Position numbers and translations under genes: made by a program | The notes under the pieces: model-generated | Seen by the model: the letters and a program-made list of their open reading frames with translations, nothing else | Databases searched by the model: none | Told to the model about the DNA's origin: nothing | Origin: Microbacteriaceae bacterium | Lineage (GTDB): Bacteria > Actinomycetota > Actinomycetes > Actinomycetales > Microbacteriaceae | Assembly: GCA_029979375.1 (NCBI GenBank) | Contig: JAPOHQ010000056.1 | Location: 1 to 6,679 of the forward strand | Length of the DNA stretch: 6,679 bases | Direction of reading: 5' to 3' | In this document: in pieces, positions 5,684-6,679 of the stretch | How positions within the stretch are numbered: position 1 is the stretch's first letter | Layout: each line of letters opens with the position of its first letter

Positions 5684-6679
5684 CTAGAAGTCCATTCCTG
5701 CACCTGGGTCAGCAGCTACCGGAGCTGGTGGCTCTGGCTTCTCTGCGACCACGGCTTCGGTGGTTAGGAACAGACCGGCAATCGAAGCGGCGTTCTGCAG
5801 CGCGCTCCGGGTCACCTTTACTGGGTCGTTGATGCCAGCCTTCAGCATGTCAACAAACTCTCCGGTTGCGGCGTTCAGGCCTTGGCCATCAGGAAGGTTA
5901 GAGACCTTCTCGGCAACCACGCCTGGCTCCATGCCCGCGTTCACAGCAATCTGCTTTAGCGGTGCGGAGATTGACTCGCGAACGATCTGAGCACCGGTTG
6001 CCTCGTCACCTTCGAGCTTTAGGCCCTTGAAGGCGTCCTTGCCAGCCTGAAGCAGGGCCACGCCACCACCGGCGACGATTCCCTCCTCGACAGCTGCCTT
6101 GGCGTTGCGGACTGCATCCTCGATGCGGTGCTTGCGCTCCTTGAGCTCGACCTCGGTTGCGGCTCCAGCCTTGATGACTGCAACTCCACCGGCGAGCTTG
6201 GCGAGACGCTCCTGGAGCTTCTCACGGTCATAGTCGCTGTCGGTGTTGTCAATCTCGCGACGGATCTGCTCGACGCGACCCTTGATCTGGTCGGCATCGC
6301 CAGCACCCTCAACGATCGTGGTCTCGTCCTTGGTGATTACCACCTTGCGAGCACGTCCGAGCATTGCAAGCTCGGTGTTCTCGAGCTTGAGGCCAACCTC
6401 TTCGGCGATGACCTGGCCACCGGTCAGGATCGCGATGTCCTGCAGCATTGCCTTGCGGCGGTCTCCAAAGCCTGGGGCCTTTACGGCAACCGACTTGAAG
6501 ATTCCGCGAATCTTGTTTACGACTAGGGTCGCAAGAGCCTCGCCCTCGATGTCCTCGGCGATGATCAGCAGCGGCTTGCCGGTGCGCATGGCCGCCTCGA
6601 GCGCGGGGACCAGCTCACGGACCGTGGAGATCTTCTTGTTGCAGATGAAGATGTGGGCGTCCTCGTACTCCGCGACGAG
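5684..6679 (-). CDS. groL: 60-kDa chaperonin GroEL, C-terminal part (5' end outside the window)
   Basis: The ATP-dependent cytoplasmic chaperonin that folds proteins inside a double-ring cavity with GroES. The last 331 residues are visible, out of roughly 540; the reading frame stays open to the window edge, so the start lies beyond 6679. Visible parts are most of the apical domain (ending region with GKPLLIIAEDIEGEAL and KAPGFGDRRKAML), the intermediate hinge with IEDAV, whose Asp (6116-6118) corresponds to the ATP-hydrolysing Asp398 of E. coli, the chaperonin signature AAVEEGIVAGGG (6062-6097), and the equatorial C-terminus. The tail is Pro/Ala-rich and ends GAGMDF, with almost no Gly-Gly-Met repeat and no His-rich tail, so it is more like actinobacterial GroEL2 than GroEL1. 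No groES is adjacent on the visible side. Its promoter is not in view. It is convergent with the sensor kinase and has its own terminator. Confidence 0.97.
   Translation of the reverse strand, partial: LVAEYEDAHIFICNKKISTVRELVPALEAAMRTGKPLLIIAEDIEGEALATLVVNKIRGIFKSVAVKAPGFGDRRKAMLQDIAILTGGQVIAEEVGLKLENTELAMLGRARKVVITKDETTIVEGAGDADQIKGRVEQIRREIDNTDSDYDREKLQERLAKLAGGVAVIKAGAATEVELKERKHRIEDAVRNAKAAVEEGIVAGGGVALLQAGKDAFKGLKLEGDEATGAQIVRESISAPLKQIAVNAGMEPGVVAEKVSNLPDGQGLNAATGEFVDMLKAGINDPVKVTRSALQNAASIAGLFLTTEAVVAEKPEPPAPVAADPGAGMDF

Noticed and set aside
5638..5832. 64-codon plus-strand frame starting directly after the kinase stop
   Set aside because: It runs through the groEL terminator and the antisense of the groEL 3' end, with no ribosome binding site and no recognisable protein.
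6128..6526. 132-codon Leu/Asp-rich open frame on the plus strand
   Set aside because: It is antisense to groEL, where conserved codon use commonly creates long spurious opposite-strand frames.

Overview
The window looks like the chromosome of a mid-to-high-GC actinobacterium, most likely of the Microbacteriaceae type. From about position 214 onward sampled lines run roughly 58-65 % GC, NTG start codons other than ATG are used, and a bacterial XPB-type helicase sits beside its helicase-associated partner, as in mycobacteria (Rv0861c/Rv0862c). The family-level placement is inference. The gene content and composition are read directly from the sequence.

Layout. Positions 1-213 are low in GC (about 39 % by count) and hold no convincing gene. 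Composition changes abruptly at about 214. Then come four co-directional plus-strand genes: (1) a helicase-associated protein with an XPB-N-like domain and a WYL-like C-terminus (214-1809); (2) an XPB/ERCC3-type superfamily 2 helicase (1819-3444), 9 nt downstream; (3) an OmpR/PhoB-family response regulator (3496-4188), after a 51-nt gap; (4) a membrane HAMP/HisKA/HATPase sensor kinase (4192-5637), 3 nt downstream of the regulator. A 46-nt convergent spacer with a strong hairpin separates these from the 3' part of groEL on the minus strand (5684-6679, continuing beyond the window).

How they work together. Genes 1 and 2 form a tight pair and share a homologous domain: the domain at the N-terminus of the helicase is visibly repeated in the middle of its partner. 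This suggests a two-component DNA-unwinding or repair module. Genes 3 and 4 form a standard phosphorelay whose signal is unknown. The gap ahead of the response regulator carries three 11-bp-phased direct repeats, the geometry expected for an OmpR/PhoB-family operator, so the regulator probably controls its own operon. No mobile element, CRISPR array, tRNA or rRNA was seen. Apart from the operator-like repeat, the shared XPB-partner domain and the odd left edge, this is an ordinary housekeeping region.
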